From DASUPK01 sp963831605 (GTDB taxonomy: Bacteria > Actinomycetota > Thermoleophilia > Solirubrobacterales > 70-9): a stretch of DNA of 64,000 nt. The stretch lies in assembly GCA_963831605.1 (NCBI GenBank), contig CAWHQR010000005.1, positions 124,001 to 188,000 on the forward strand. Reading direction: 5' to 3'. Below are positions 14,825 through 23,229 of this stretch, piece by piece. Below the pieces are notes generated by a model that saw only the letters and a program-made list of their open reading frames with translations, was not told where the DNA came from and searched no databases. Position numbers and translations under genes: made by a program. The number at the start of each line of letters is the position of its first letter. The first letter of the stretch is position 1.

Positions 14825-17050
14825 TTACGGCCCGAAGTTCCGGCAGGGCTCGCCGCGCAGGCCCGGACAGGGCGGCAGCGGCGTCGGCGCCGTGATTCCC
14901 GGGACGAGCGGGAGGATCAGACGGGACGGATGCTTGCTGTTGGAGGCGATCCTCACCTGGGCGGTGCCCTGCGGCACGGTCTCAGCGAAGGCCCAGACGG
15001 GCTGGTCGCCGTTCGGCGAGCTCACTGTGACGCGGATGCGCGAGCCCGCGCGATACATGTGGCCCTCGTAGTAGAGGGGGATTGCCACCTTGGTGAACCG
15101 GCCCTTGGGCAGCTTCGCGGCGGTCTCCCGCCGGAGGCTGAGGACCGGGTCGAGCGGCGTGCTCTTGCGCTTGTCGAGCTTGCGGAGGCTGGTGCGCAGA
15201 TAGCCGCTCTGCACATAGGTCTCCTTGCCGTCGGGCCGGACCTCGGACACGGTGACCTGCAGGTCGACGTCCGGGACCGATGCCTTGATCCAGGCCTGGA
15301 CCGCGCCCGCGCCGATGATCGCCGTGTCAGAGGACAGAGGAGGCGTCAGATACGAGGCGGCGGTGCCCGCCGGAGGCTGGCGCCAGTCGAAGCTCGGATG
15401 GTTGGTCCAGAGGTCTCCGCCGCCGGTGTCGTGGCCCGCGAAGTCGATCGCCGGCCTGGCAGTCTTGTCCCAGGTGAAGCTCTGGCTTCCGCCCTTCTTC
15501 GGCGCCTTGCCGGTCAGTGTCCCGTTCGGGCCGAAGAACCACGAGCGGGCCCTCGTCCCTGGGATCGGGAACCGGCTGAAGTCCCGCTCGAAGCCCGGGT
15601 ACGGGAGACCGGGCGCCCCGCCGGCGCCGTTGTCGAACATGACCTTCACCTGCGGCTGGGCCTGGAAGGCGGCGAGCGCGGCGCCGTAGCTCGGCTGGTT
15701 CTGGATCGGGTCCGGCGGCAGGTTCACGCCGTCGATACCCATGGCCTGCTGGTAGATCACCGAGGCCGACGATTTGAGCAGGGGCGAGAGCTCGGGTTTT
15801 CGCCCGGCCACGTAGAGCTCGAGGAAGTCGAACCATCGGTTGAAGGTCTCCGGGTCCAGCGAGTCGATGTGGAAGCCGTTCTCGAACGTGAACCACTTGC
15901 GCCTGGTGCTGGTGAAGCGGTCGGCGAGGTTGGCGCAGTGGCCGCCCGTCTGCTCGTCCTCGAACTGACAGGCCATGAAGACCGGGACGTTGATCCGGTT
16001 GACGAAGGTCGAGGGGTTGAGCGGATTGGCGACCCGCGGACGGTAGAAGCGGTTTCGGTGAACCTTGCTGATCAGGTCCGCGGCCGCCGTGTGCAGCGTC
16101 TGGTTCGCCTTGCAGATCTGGTCGCCGTCCTGGATCTGCTGGTACGCCCAGCCCTGGCCGTCCGTCGCCGTGGCGGGCTGCGAGTCGTCCACCCGGTCCT
16201 GCGCCCACTGCAGCGCGAACCCGGTGTTGAGATAGCCGCCCGGATAGAGAGTCGTCGCGGTGTTGTCGATCACCGAGAGCGGCGTGATCGCGGCCAGATG
16301 CGGAGGCCGCGTCGCGCCGACGAAGAGCTGGCTGATCCCGCCGTATGAGACGCCGGCCATGCCGACGCGGCCGTTCAGGACCCACGGCTGGTGCGCGGTC
16401 GTCTCGACCACGTCGTAGCCATCGAGGCTCTGCAGCTTCTCGAAGTAGTCGAAGGCGCCGCCGGAGCAGCCGGTGCCTCGCATGTTGACGTCCACCACCG
16501 CGAAGCCGAGCAGGTTGAGGATCTGGCTGATCCCGCTCTCGGCTCCGGCCGGATTGGCGTAGCCGTAGCCCGCGTACTCCACCAGGGTCGGATACGGGCC
16601 GTCCGAGGCGGGCCCGGGCAGCCGCACGTCGACCGACAGGCTGGTCCCGTCCCGCGTCGTCATGTAGCCGTAGCCCCCGGCGGGAAGGCTCTGGTTGTAG
16701 ATGGAGGGGTCCTTCGGCGCCGCCCGGGCGCTCATCACGCCGATGCGCGCGGAGCGCGAGCCGTCGGCGGCGCGGACCCGATAGCCCTTGCCGGCCGGGA
16801 CGCGGCGGAAGACGACCCCGCCGAGCGAGCCGACGGGCCTGCTGGACACCTTCCGGCCCTTGCGGTCGATCAATCGCAGGCTCGTCCCGGGCTGAGCGCC
16901 AGTGACATAGACCTGGTTGACGCTGCCGTGAACGGCGAGGCTGTTGGCCGCTGACGCCGACGCCGGGAGCAGTGCGACGAGGGCCAGCGCAGCCGCCAAT
17001 GCGGCAACGGTCGTCCGCCTCTGATTCCTCACCAGCCCTGCGCTGCTCAT
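14825..17050 (-). CDS. Secreted CocE/NonD-type serine hydrolase (X-Pro dipeptidyl-peptidase S15 family)
   Basis: A 741-residue exported alpha/beta hydrolase. The start at 17050 is supported by AAGGAGAGG 6 bases upstream and by the signal peptide that follows (NQRRTTVAALAAALALVALL, cleavage after ASA). The nucleophile Ser is in MAGVSYGGIS; an oxyanion region MRGTGCSGG precedes it, and the C-terminal half carries the jelly-roll domain typical of CocE and S15 enzymes, ending with RVTVSSPNGD. Family members cleave acyl esters, glutaryl amides or X-Pro peptides. The likely acid is in ACQFEDEQ and the catalytic His in FENGFHID. Substrate unknown. It is divergent from the unknown secreted protein at 17146. 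Confidence 0.88.
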   Translation of the reverse strand: MSSAGLVRNQRRTTVAALAAALALVALLPASASAANSLAVHGSVNQVYVTGAQPGTSLRLIDRKGRKVSSRPVGSLGGVVFRRVPAGKGYRVRAADGSRSARIGVMSARAAPKDPSIYNQSLPAGGYGYMTTRDGTSLSVDVRLPGPASDGPYPTLVEYAGYGYANPAGAESGISQILNLLGFAVVDVNMRGTGCSGGAFDYFEKLQSLDGYDVVETTAHQPWVLNGRVGMAGVSYGGISQLFVGATRPPHLAAITPLSVIDNTATTLYPGGYLNTGFALQWAQDRVDDSQPATATDGQGWAYQQIQDGDQICKANQTLHTAAADLISKVHRNRFYRPRVANPLNPSTFVNRINVPVFMACQFEDEQTGGHCANLADRFTSTRRKWFTFENGFHIDSLDPETFNRWFDFLELYVAGRKPELSPLLKSSASVIYQQAMGIDGVNLPPDPIQNQPSYGAALAAFQAQPQVKVMFDNGAGGAPGLPYPGFERDFSRFPIPGTRARSWFFGPNGTLTGKAPKKGGSQSFTWDKTARPAIDFAGHDTGGGDLWTNHPSFDWRQPPAGTAASYLTPPLSSDTAIIGAGAVQAWIKASVPDVDLQVTVSEVRPDGKETYVQSGYLRTSLRKLDKRKSTPLDPVLSLRRETAAKLPKGRFTKVAIPLYYEGHMYRAGSRIRVTVSSPNGDQPVWAFAETVPQGTAQVRIASNSKHPSRLILPLVPGITAPTPLPPCPGLRGEPCRNFGP

Positions 17051-17145
17051 CGGTTGCCTCTCCTTGGCTTCCCTTCCCCCGGAAGCATATTCGACGTTAC
17101 GACTGGTTGACATCCGCTGCATTCGGGGGAATAGGGTCGGGCCCG

Positions 17146-18150
17146 ATGCCCGACTCGCATCGTCGTCTGCCATGGACGGTCGGCCTCCTGATCCTGCCGC
17201 TCCTCATCGCCCTCGCTCCCGCCGCCTCGTCCGGCGACCCCCCGAGCTGCCCGGCGGCGCCGTACCAGCTGGCCCCCAAGGGCGGGCGGGCGGCCCGCTT
17301 CACGATGCTGATCCGGGTGAACAAGCCGTCGAACGTCAACACCTACGACCAGTTGCAGTCCACCTATGGGCAGCTCCGCACACGGGACGTCTTCGTCGTC
17401 AACACACGGTGGAAGGGCACCAGCCCGGCTCTCCAGGACGCGATCCTCGCCCGCCTGCACAACTCGTTTCCGTGCAACCGGGTGATCGCGCTGAACGGCC
17501 TCGGCGCCGATCCGAGGCGCCCCGGCTACGCCCTCAGCCTCACCGGGTCGGCACAGCCCTGGGGAGTGGTGCTGGACTGGGAGCGCGAAGACTGGGCCCA
17601 CGCGCGGGCGACCAACCACCACCTGTCGCGCTGGAAGCAGGGCTTCGGCCGCAGCATCCACCGGCTCGGCTCGCTGATCGGCCGTGTCGCGGGCAACATC
17701 CGGGCCTCGGATACGGGCATCCAGAAGGTCGGAGCCGCACCGGGCTTCTTCGGCAACTGGCAATACGGGCGAATCGCCCGGATGCTCGACCACCGCAATC
17801 GCCGTTTCGGACATCGGCGCGGCGGCATCCAGCTCGTCGGGACGCAGGCCTCGTGCATGAAGCGCCGCAGCGGCCAACCGGGGATGCGCTCGACCGCGGC
17901 GCACCTCTACCGCGAGTACCGCCGCACCCATCGGAAGCGGCACAACCTCGCCGTCGAGATCTCCTTCAGCGATCACGCTCGCACCAAGCGCCATCTGCCG
18001 ATCCGCGCCGTCAACGAGAGCCGCGCCGCGAGCTGCCTGCGGGCGGCGCTGGCGGGCGGCGCCGGAGCCGTTCTCTTCTGGGCCTCGCCCGATTCGATGT
18101 GGGCCCTGGCCCAGACCCACCACTTCCGCAGGCTGCGTCACCGCAACTGA
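17146..18150 (+). CDS. Secreted protein of unrecognised family (copy B)
   Basis: A 334-residue paralogue of the protein at 9564-10766. A short basic start and hydrophobic segment (about 8-28) indicate export. Conserved blocks: RFTMLIRVN (51-59), FPCNRVIALNGL (108-119), VLDWEREDW (142-150), NWQYG with TQASC (204-237), LAVEISFSD (268-276) and WASPDSMWAL. Identical residues cluster around acidic positions Asp144/Glu146/Asp149 and Glu271, which would suit a hydrolase active site, but no catalytic role is known. A TTGACA box (17107-17112) followed by AATAGG 17 bases on may be its promoter. The C-terminus is Arg/His-rich. Confidence 0.75.
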   Translation: MPDSHRRLPWTVGLLILPLLIALAPAASSGDPPSCPAAPYQLAPKGGRAARFTMLIRVNKPSNVNTYDQLQSTYGQLRTRDVFVVNTRWKGTSPALQDAILARLHNSFPCNRVIALNGLGADPRRPGYALSLTGSAQPWGVVLDWEREDWAHARATNHHLSRWKQGFGRSIHRLGSLIGRVAGNIRASDTGIQKVGAAPGFFGNWQYGRIARMLDHRNRRFGHRRGGIQLVGTQASCMKRRSGQPGMRSTAAHLYREYRRTHRKRHNLAVEISFSDHARTKRHLPIRAVNESRAASCLRAALAGGAGAVLFWASPDSMWALAQTHHFRRLRHRN

Positions 18151-18193
18151 TCCCTGGGAGGCCGAGAGCGGCCGGTCGGTAGCCTCCGCCGCG

Positions 18194-19261
18194 ATGTCCA
18201 GCTACGACGCGATCAAGGACCTGCCGCTCGAGGTCGACGGCTACGAGCTCGAGGGGCTCGAGTTCCAGGTGCCGGACTCGTTCGAGCGGCTCACCACCGT
18301 GATTCACCTCAAGGGTGGCTCCCAGGAGGGACTCGGAGAGGACGTCGTCTATGACGCGCTCGACCACGTCGCCTTCCAGGACGCCGGTCCGGTGCTCGAC
18401 CTGGCCGGCAAGCACACCATCGGCTCGTTCTCCGAGCTGCTCGACGGCGTCGAGCTCTTCCCCAGCCCGCCCGAGCGGGAGGTGTCGGTCAACTACCGGC
18501 GCTGGGCGTTCGAGAGCGCCGCGCTCGACCTCGCGCTTCGCCAGGCCGGCAAATCGCTGCATGAGGTGGTTGGCCGAGAGCCGGGGCCGGTCACCTTCGT
18601 GGTCTCGATGCGCCTGACGCCCCCGGGCTCGGAGGAGGTCTCGACCATCGAGCCCGTCCGCAAGCGCCTCGAGATCTATCCAACCCTCCGCTTCAAGCTG
18701 GACCCCACCAACGACTGGACCGACGAGCTGATCGGGCAGCTCGCCGAAACCGGTGCGGTCGACTCCCTCGACCTGAAGGGCCAATACAAGGGCACGCCCG
18801 TCGACGTCGACACCGATCCGGAGCTCTACCGCAAGCTGATCGAGACCTTCGCTGATGCCTGGCTCGAGGATCCGGACGTGAACGACGACACCAAGCCGAT
18901 CCTCGACCCGGTCGCCGACAGAGTCACCTGGGACGCGCCGATCCACTCGGTCGACGACATCAAGGCGCAGCCCTGGATGCCGAAGATGGTGAACATCAAG
19001 CCGTCGCGATTCGGGCCGTTGCACGAGCTCTTCGCCGGCTATGACTTCTGCGAGGAGAACGGCATCGGCGCGTACGGGGGCGGCCAGTGGGAGCTCGGCC
19101 CCGGCCGCGGCCATATCCAGTACCTCGCCTCGATCTTCCACCCGGATACGCCGAACGACGTGGCGCCCTCTGGCTACAACACCGCCGGGACCGAGCCGGG
19201 TCTGCCGTCCAGTCCGCTCGAACCCATGCCCACGCCGACCGGCTTCCGCTGGGGCGAGTAG
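18194..19261 (+). CDS. Divergent enolase-superfamily protein
   Basis: A 355-residue protein with an N-terminal capping domain (about 1-140) and a C-terminal barrel. The superfamily's functional set can be traced: Lys168 in LRFKLD, metal ligands Asp193 (SLDLKGQ), Glu225 (AWLEDPD) and Asp247 (TWDAPIH), the second-strand acid/base Lys269 (NIKPSRFG), and the seventh-strand segment YGGGQWELGPGRG. This is the pattern of muconate-lactonising and o-succinylbenzoate synthase relatives, which abstract a proton alpha to a carboxylate. The overall similarity seems low, so the reaction is unknown. TAGCCT 8 bases before the ATG suggests leaderless transcription. Ferritin follows 14 bases downstream. Confidence 0.72.
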   Translation: MSSYDAIKDLPLEVDGYELEGLEFQVPDSFERLTTVIHLKGGSQEGLGEDVVYDALDHVAFQDAGPVLDLAGKHTIGSFSELLDGVELFPSPPEREVSVNYRRWAFESAALDLALRQAGKSLHEVVGREPGPVTFVVSMRLTPPGSEEVSTIEPVRKRLEIYPTLRFKLDPTNDWTDELIGQLAETGAVDSLDLKGQYKGTPVDVDTDPELYRKLIETFADAWLEDPDVNDDTKPILDPVADRVTWDAPIHSVDDIKAQPWMPKMVNIKPSRFGPLHELFAGYDFCEENGIGAYGGGQWELGPGRGHIQYLASIFHPDTPNDVAPSGYNTAGTEPGLPSSPLEPMPTPTGFRWGE

Positions 19262-19275
19262 CTAGGCTGCCGACC

Positions 19276-19809
19276 ATGGCCGATCAGAGCTTCGCCGACG
19301 CCCTCAACGAGCAGATCTCGAACGAGTTCGCCGCGCAGCAGCAGTACATCGGCGCGGCCGTCTACTACGACTCGGAGACGCTGCCACGCCTCGCGGCCTT
19401 CTTCTACCGCCAGGCGGTCGAGGAGCGAAACCACGCGATGATCATGGTCCAGTACCTGCTGGATACCGATGAAGAGGTGAAGATCCCCGACATCACCTCC
19501 CAGCAGACCCGCTATGACGACATCGTCGGGCCGGTGAAGATGGCCCTCGAGCAGGAGAAGCGGGTCAGCGACGAGATCAACGACCTCTTCAAGCTGGCCC
19601 GCAACCAGGGCGACTTCCGCGCCGAGCAGTTCCTCACCTGGTTCGTGAAGGAGCAGGTCGAGGAGGTCTCCTCGATGAACGACCTCCTCAACGTCTGCGA
19701 GCAGGCCAAGAACAGCCCGCTGCTGATCGAGGACTTCCTGGCGCGCGAGCAGATCGGCGACGAGGGCGGCGATCCCTCGATGCCGCCCGCCGCCGGCGGC
19801 GCGCTCTAG
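19276..19809 (+). CDS. Ferritin
   Basis: A 177-residue four-helix-bundle iron storage protein. Ferroxidase-centre residues are visible in NEQISNEFAAQQQY, QAVEERNHAM (Glu-x2-His) and the later VKEQVEEVSS, as in bacterial FtnA. The family oxidises Fe(II) at a di-iron centre and stores the mineral within a 24-subunit shell. It has an acidic, Gly/Pro-rich C-terminal tail of about 15 residues. TAGGCT ends 7 bases before the ATG at 19276, with no ribosome site, a leaderless-type start. It overlaps the convergent S51 gene by 4 bases. Confidence 0.92.
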   Translation: MADQSFADALNEQISNEFAAQQQYIGAAVYYDSETLPRLAAFFYRQAVEERNHAMIMVQYLLDTDEEVKIPDITSQQTRYDDIVGPVKMALEQEKRVSDEINDLFKLARNQGDFRAEQFLTWFVKEQVEEVSSMNDLLNVCEQAKNSPLLIEDFLAREQIGDEGGDPSMPPAAGGAL

Positions 19810-20627
19810 TCGAGCCTGCCCGGGCGCCGACGGTGCGCCCGGCGTCGCGCTGCGCGCGTGGCGAGCGTCTGACGCAGCTCGAGGATGTCCGCGCGGGTGC
19901 CGTTGATCGGCGGGCGGCTGTCCTCCAGCTGACGGGAGGCGAGCTCCACCTCGCGCGCGCTGGCGTTCTCAAGCGTCACCTCCCAGACTGCGGCGCCCTC
20001 GCGGGCGCTGACCGTCTCGGAGAGCTCGGCATCCTCGAACAGGGCACCCGTCTGATCCTCGAGCCCCAACCCCGGCTCCAGCTCCCCGCTCGCGACCGCG
20101 CGGAGGAACCGGCGCCGTCGCACGGGCTCGGTCAGGTAGTGGACGCAGAGGCTGCCGGGCAGAACTCCGAATCCGCTCGCGACCGCGGGATCGCCCTGCG
20201 AGCTGGTGATGCCGCCCGCAAACCAGCACATCGCCCCGGCGCTCTGGCCGACGATCAGGATTCCCTCGGCCCAGCACTCGCGGAGGATCTCGTCGAGGCC
20301 GTGCGCTCGCCAGATCGCGATCAGGTTGACCATGCTGCCGCCGCCGGCGTAGATCACGTCCTGGTTGAGGAGCTCCTCGCGCAGGTCGACCGGGTTCTCA
20401 CCGAGGCGGAAGAGGGAGATCGTCTGCGGCACACAGTCGCGCTCGGCGAAGGCGCGCCGGAAGCGGGCGATCTGATCCTCGGGGTCACCGCTCGCCGTCG
20501 GCAGCAGGCAGATCTTCGGCCGCGGGGAGTCGGCGAGCTCGACGATCAGGTCGCAGATGGCATCGTTTCCCGCACGGCGGTCGAAGTCATGGCCGCCGAG
20601 GGCGAGGATGCGACGCCTGGAAGTCAC
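19806..20627 (-). CDS. Peptidase S51/dipeptidase E-like protein, first of a pair
   Basis: A 273-residue class I glutamine-amidotransferase-like protein. The nucleophile elbow is GQSAGAMCWF (Ser), preceded by the family motif VIYAGGGSMVNLIAIWRAHG and followed by a His in LCVHYLTEPVRR. This matches peptidase E, which hydrolyses Asp-X dipeptides, and is related to cyanophycinase. The C-terminus ends in an Arg-rich tail (RRAHRRRPGR) beyond the normal fold of about 230 residues. It is the downstream member of a tandem pair with the gene at 20638, so both are likely co-transcribed. Confidence 0.85.
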   Translation of the reverse strand: MTSRRRILALGGHDFDRRAGNDAICDLIVELADSPRPKICLLPTASGDPEDQIARFRRAFAERDCVPQTISLFRLGENPVDLREELLNQDVIYAGGGSMVNLIAIWRAHGLDEILRECWAEGILIVGQSAGAMCWFAGGITSSQGDPAVASGFGVLPGSLCVHYLTEPVRRRRFLRAVASGELEPGLGLEDQTGALFEDAELSETVSAREGAAVWEVTLENASAREVELASRQLEDSRPPINGTRADILELRQTLATRAARRRAHRRRPGRLD

Positions 20628-20637
20628 AAATGTCAGC

Positions 20638-21372
20638 CTAGGCTGCCTGGCGCACGAGCGGGACGACGTTGTCCGGGGCCTCAGCGCCCAGGTACCGGGT
20701 GGCCAACCTCGTCTCGAGGATCTGGGTCCCTCGTCGCTCCAGCTTGTAGGCCCGCGCCTCAGGGCGGGAGGCCACGACCTCGACCAGCTCGTCGCCCACG
20801 AAGCGCAGCGCGGCGCCGTCCTCGGCGGCGAACCCCGCCGGCATTCCGTCGAGCAGATGGCGATGGAACGCCCCCCGCCTTGTCCCGTCGCAGTAGTGGA
20901 CCGCGTTCGAATGCGGCAGGAAGCCGAGTGCCTGAACGCGGTTGACCTCGTCGTGATAGCCGCTGACCGCCTCGGCGAACCAGCAGAGCGAGCCGGCGGA
21001 CAGGCCGCAGAGGATCACCCCGGCCTCGTAGGCCTCGCGCAGCATCGAGTCGATGCCGTGCGCGCGCCACACGCCGAGCAGGCTGATCAGGCTGCCGCCG
21101 CCCACGTAGATCACGTCCTGCGCCAGCAGGTGCGAGCGGATGTCGGGCACCCCCCGCTCCCGCCGGAAGAGGCTGATGTGTGAGGGCCGCGCGCGATCGC
21201 GGAAGGCGTTGTAGAAGCGAACGACGTAGTGGTCCGCGTCCCCACTCGCCGTCGGCAGGAAGCAGACGCGCGGATTCGCCGTCCCCGTGAGACCGAGGAC
21301 GTAGTCGTCGAGCAGTGGGTTGCCGGACTCCTGGGAGAACCCACCGCCGCCGAACGCCACGACCTGTCTCAT
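20638..21372 (-). CDS. Peptidase S51/dipeptidase E-like protein, second of a pair
   Basis: A 244-residue paralogue of the protein encoded just downstream. It opens with the strand RQVVAFGGGGFS, has VIYVGGGSLISLLGVWRAHG, the Ser elbow GLSAGSLCWF and a His in NAVHYCDGTRR. ATG at 21372 is used because it places the first strand at the N-terminus; an in-frame ATG at 21384 is possible, and neither has a convincing ribosome site. The pair differs in the loops around the active site, so substrates may differ. The stop is 10 bases from the start of the next gene in the operon direction. Confidence 0.82.
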   Translation of the reverse strand: MRQVVAFGGGGFSQESGNPLLDDYVLGLTGTANPRVCFLPTASGDADHYVVRFYNAFRDRARPSHISLFRRERGVPDIRSHLLAQDVIYVGGGSLISLLGVWRAHGIDSMLREAYEAGVILCGLSAGSLCWFAEAVSGYHDEVNRVQALGFLPHSNAVHYCDGTRRGAFHRHLLDGMPAGFAAEDGAALRFVGDELVEVVASRPEARAYKLERRGTQILETRLATRYLGAEAPDNVVPLVRQAA

Positions 21373-21479
21373 AGCTCCCGCCATACAGAAATTGTCCGCT
21401 CGGCGCGGGAACCGATCCTTGGCCCGATGTCGAAAGATCGCGGAAGAGCCCTCGACCGCCTGTCGAATTCGTGCGTGGC

Positions 21480-23147
21480 TCAGGCGTGCAGGATCGCCCG
21501 TTCCGGGCCCCGGCGCGGTGCGAACAGGGCGACCAGGACGAGCGGAGCGAACCAGGTCACGTACGGGTAGAACCAATGATTCGCGGTGACCTGAACCGCG
21601 ATCAGCAGGACCGCGCCGAGCGCCGCGACCTGCAGCGTGGAGCGCCGCGAGGGCACGAAGAAGAAGAGGACGGCGAGGCCGAGCGCGAACACCTTGCTCA
21701 GGGTCTGGAGGAAGTGCAGCGACGGCGCCTGCCCCCAGAGGCTGAACGGCGAGCCGCGCGAGGCCTGGTAGCCCAGGGTGCGGTCATACAGCTCGCGGAA
21801 GCCGCCATCGGGAAGCAGCGGGATCGTCACGACCGCCGCGGTGATGAGGAAGGCGAGGGCGAAAAGGATCAGCGTGCGTGGCCTCCGCTCGCCGTGCCCC
21901 GCGGCGAGGAGCGGCGCGAGGATCAGCGGCCCGAACTTGGTCAGGCCCGCCAGGGCCGCGAGCGCTCCTCGGGCCGGTGGCGAGGAGAGCACGAGCAGGG
22001 AGCAGACGACCAGCAGGGCGACAAGCCCGTCGTTGAAGCTCGAGCCGAGCGTGTACATCGTGAACGGGAAGGCAAGCCAGGCATATGCCAGGGAGATCCC
22101 GAGGGTGCCTCCCTCCGTGCCGGCCCTCAGCCTCCGGCCCAGCGCGAAGAGAGCGAGCGCCGTGAGCAGCTCGAAGCCCAGCGCTGCGGCGCGTGCAGCC
22201 GAGACCTCGTCCCAGCTCCCGCTCCACGGGAGCGCCTGTTCGAACGGCACGTAGGCCAGGTAGTTGACCGGCCCGTAGACGTCGCCGCGGATCGGCATAC
22301 CCGATGACGCGCCCTGGCCGTAGACCTCATCTCCCTTGACGAGCCGGTCGGCCCCGATGACGCCGGCCAATCCGACGTCGATCACCTTCCCCTCCCGCGC
22401 GACATAGACGGTGTGGAAGGCGACCAGGGCGACGATGCCCGCGACCAGCAGGCCGCGCGGCGCGAATGGCAGGAGGCGATCGCGGGTCTCAACCGGCCTG
22501 AAGCCGGCGATCAGCATCCGCACGAAGACGTAGGCCAGCACCGGATAGACCAGCACGACCGACGCCTCGATCTTGGCGTGGTTGAAGAGCGCGAGCGAGA
22601 CGCTGAATCCGAGCAGCGCGAGCAGGTCGAGGTGGATCAGCCGCAGCGGCCGGCGCGGGTCCACGAAGGGCGCCAGGAAGAGGACGCAGAGCGGCAGCCA
22701 GATCCAGAGGTGGTTGACGTCCCCTGAGACCGCGCCCGGATAGCCGCGAGCGAGCTTGGTGTCGACCTGGGTCCCGGTCCACTTCTCCAGCACGCAGCCG
22801 CCCGCATCGTCGATCAGGACCTGCCCGACGTCATTTCCGCCCGCATCGAAGTAGTCGACCTGCCACTGGTGAGGCATTCCCGAGCCGGTGCGGGTGCGGA
22901 CCTCGAAGCGGCGCACCGACCCGCTCGGGGTCAGGGCTCCGGTGGCGATCGCCGCCGCCCGGCCGGGGGTGAGCTCGAAGCCGGGAATCCTCTCCCCCTG
23001 GCGGAGCGGCGAGGAGAGCGTCGTCGTCTGCCCACCGAAGGGGGGCTGGTTCGCCGGGTCGAAAGAGCCGCGGTTGCAAGCCTGGGCGGTCGCGGGCAGC
23101 GCGAGTAGAAGCGCAACGGCGAGCATGGCGGCGCGCGATGGACGCAT
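21480..23147 (-). CDS. Polytopic GT-C-like membrane protein with exported N-terminal domain
   Basis: A 555-residue integral membrane protein. It starts with a cleavable-type signal (MRPSRAAMLAVALLLALPATA) and a soluble domain of about 110 residues containing VDYFDAGGNDVGQVLIDD, then roughly ten membrane helices. The segment with DVYGPVNYLAYVPFEQ between helices resembles the acidic loop of GT-C glycosyltransferases (GT87/DUF2029), which use polyprenyl-phosphate sugars. Such enzymes add mannose or arabinose to lipids or glycans at the outer face. The start at 23147 is chosen from the signal peptide; no clear ribosome site. The neighbouring flippase-like gene is upstream on the same strand, 82 bases away. 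Confidence 0.7.
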   Translation of the reverse strand: MRPSRAAMLAVALLLALPATAQACNRGSFDPANQPPFGGQTTTLSSPLRQGERIPGFELTPGRAAAIATGALTPSGSVRRFEVRTRTGSGMPHQWQVDYFDAGGNDVGQVLIDDAGGCVLEKWTGTQVDTKLARGYPGAVSGDVNHLWIWLPLCVLFLAPFVDPRRPLRLIHLDLLALLGFSVSLALFNHAKIEASVVLVYPVLAYVFVRMLIAGFRPVETRDRLLPFAPRGLLVAGIVALVAFHTVYVAREGKVIDVGLAGVIGADRLVKGDEVYGQGASSGMPIRGDVYGPVNYLAYVPFEQALPWSGSWDEVSAARAAALGFELLTALALFALGRRLRAGTEGGTLGISLAYAWLAFPFTMYTLGSSFNDGLVALLVVCSLLVLSSPPARGALAALAGLTKFGPLILAPLLAAGHGERRPRTLILFALAFLITAAVVTIPLLPDGGFRELYDRTLGYQASRGSPFSLWGQAPSLHFLQTLSKVFALGLAVLFFFVPSRRSTLQVAALGAVLLIAVQVTANHWFYPYVTWFAPLVLVALFAPRRGPERAILHA

Positions 23148-23229
23148 GACCGGCGCAGTTTCACCGATCCGGGTTTCGGAAAACTCCTGATGACCGCGAC
23201 CGGCCCGGCGAAGAAGCTGCCGGTCTGGC

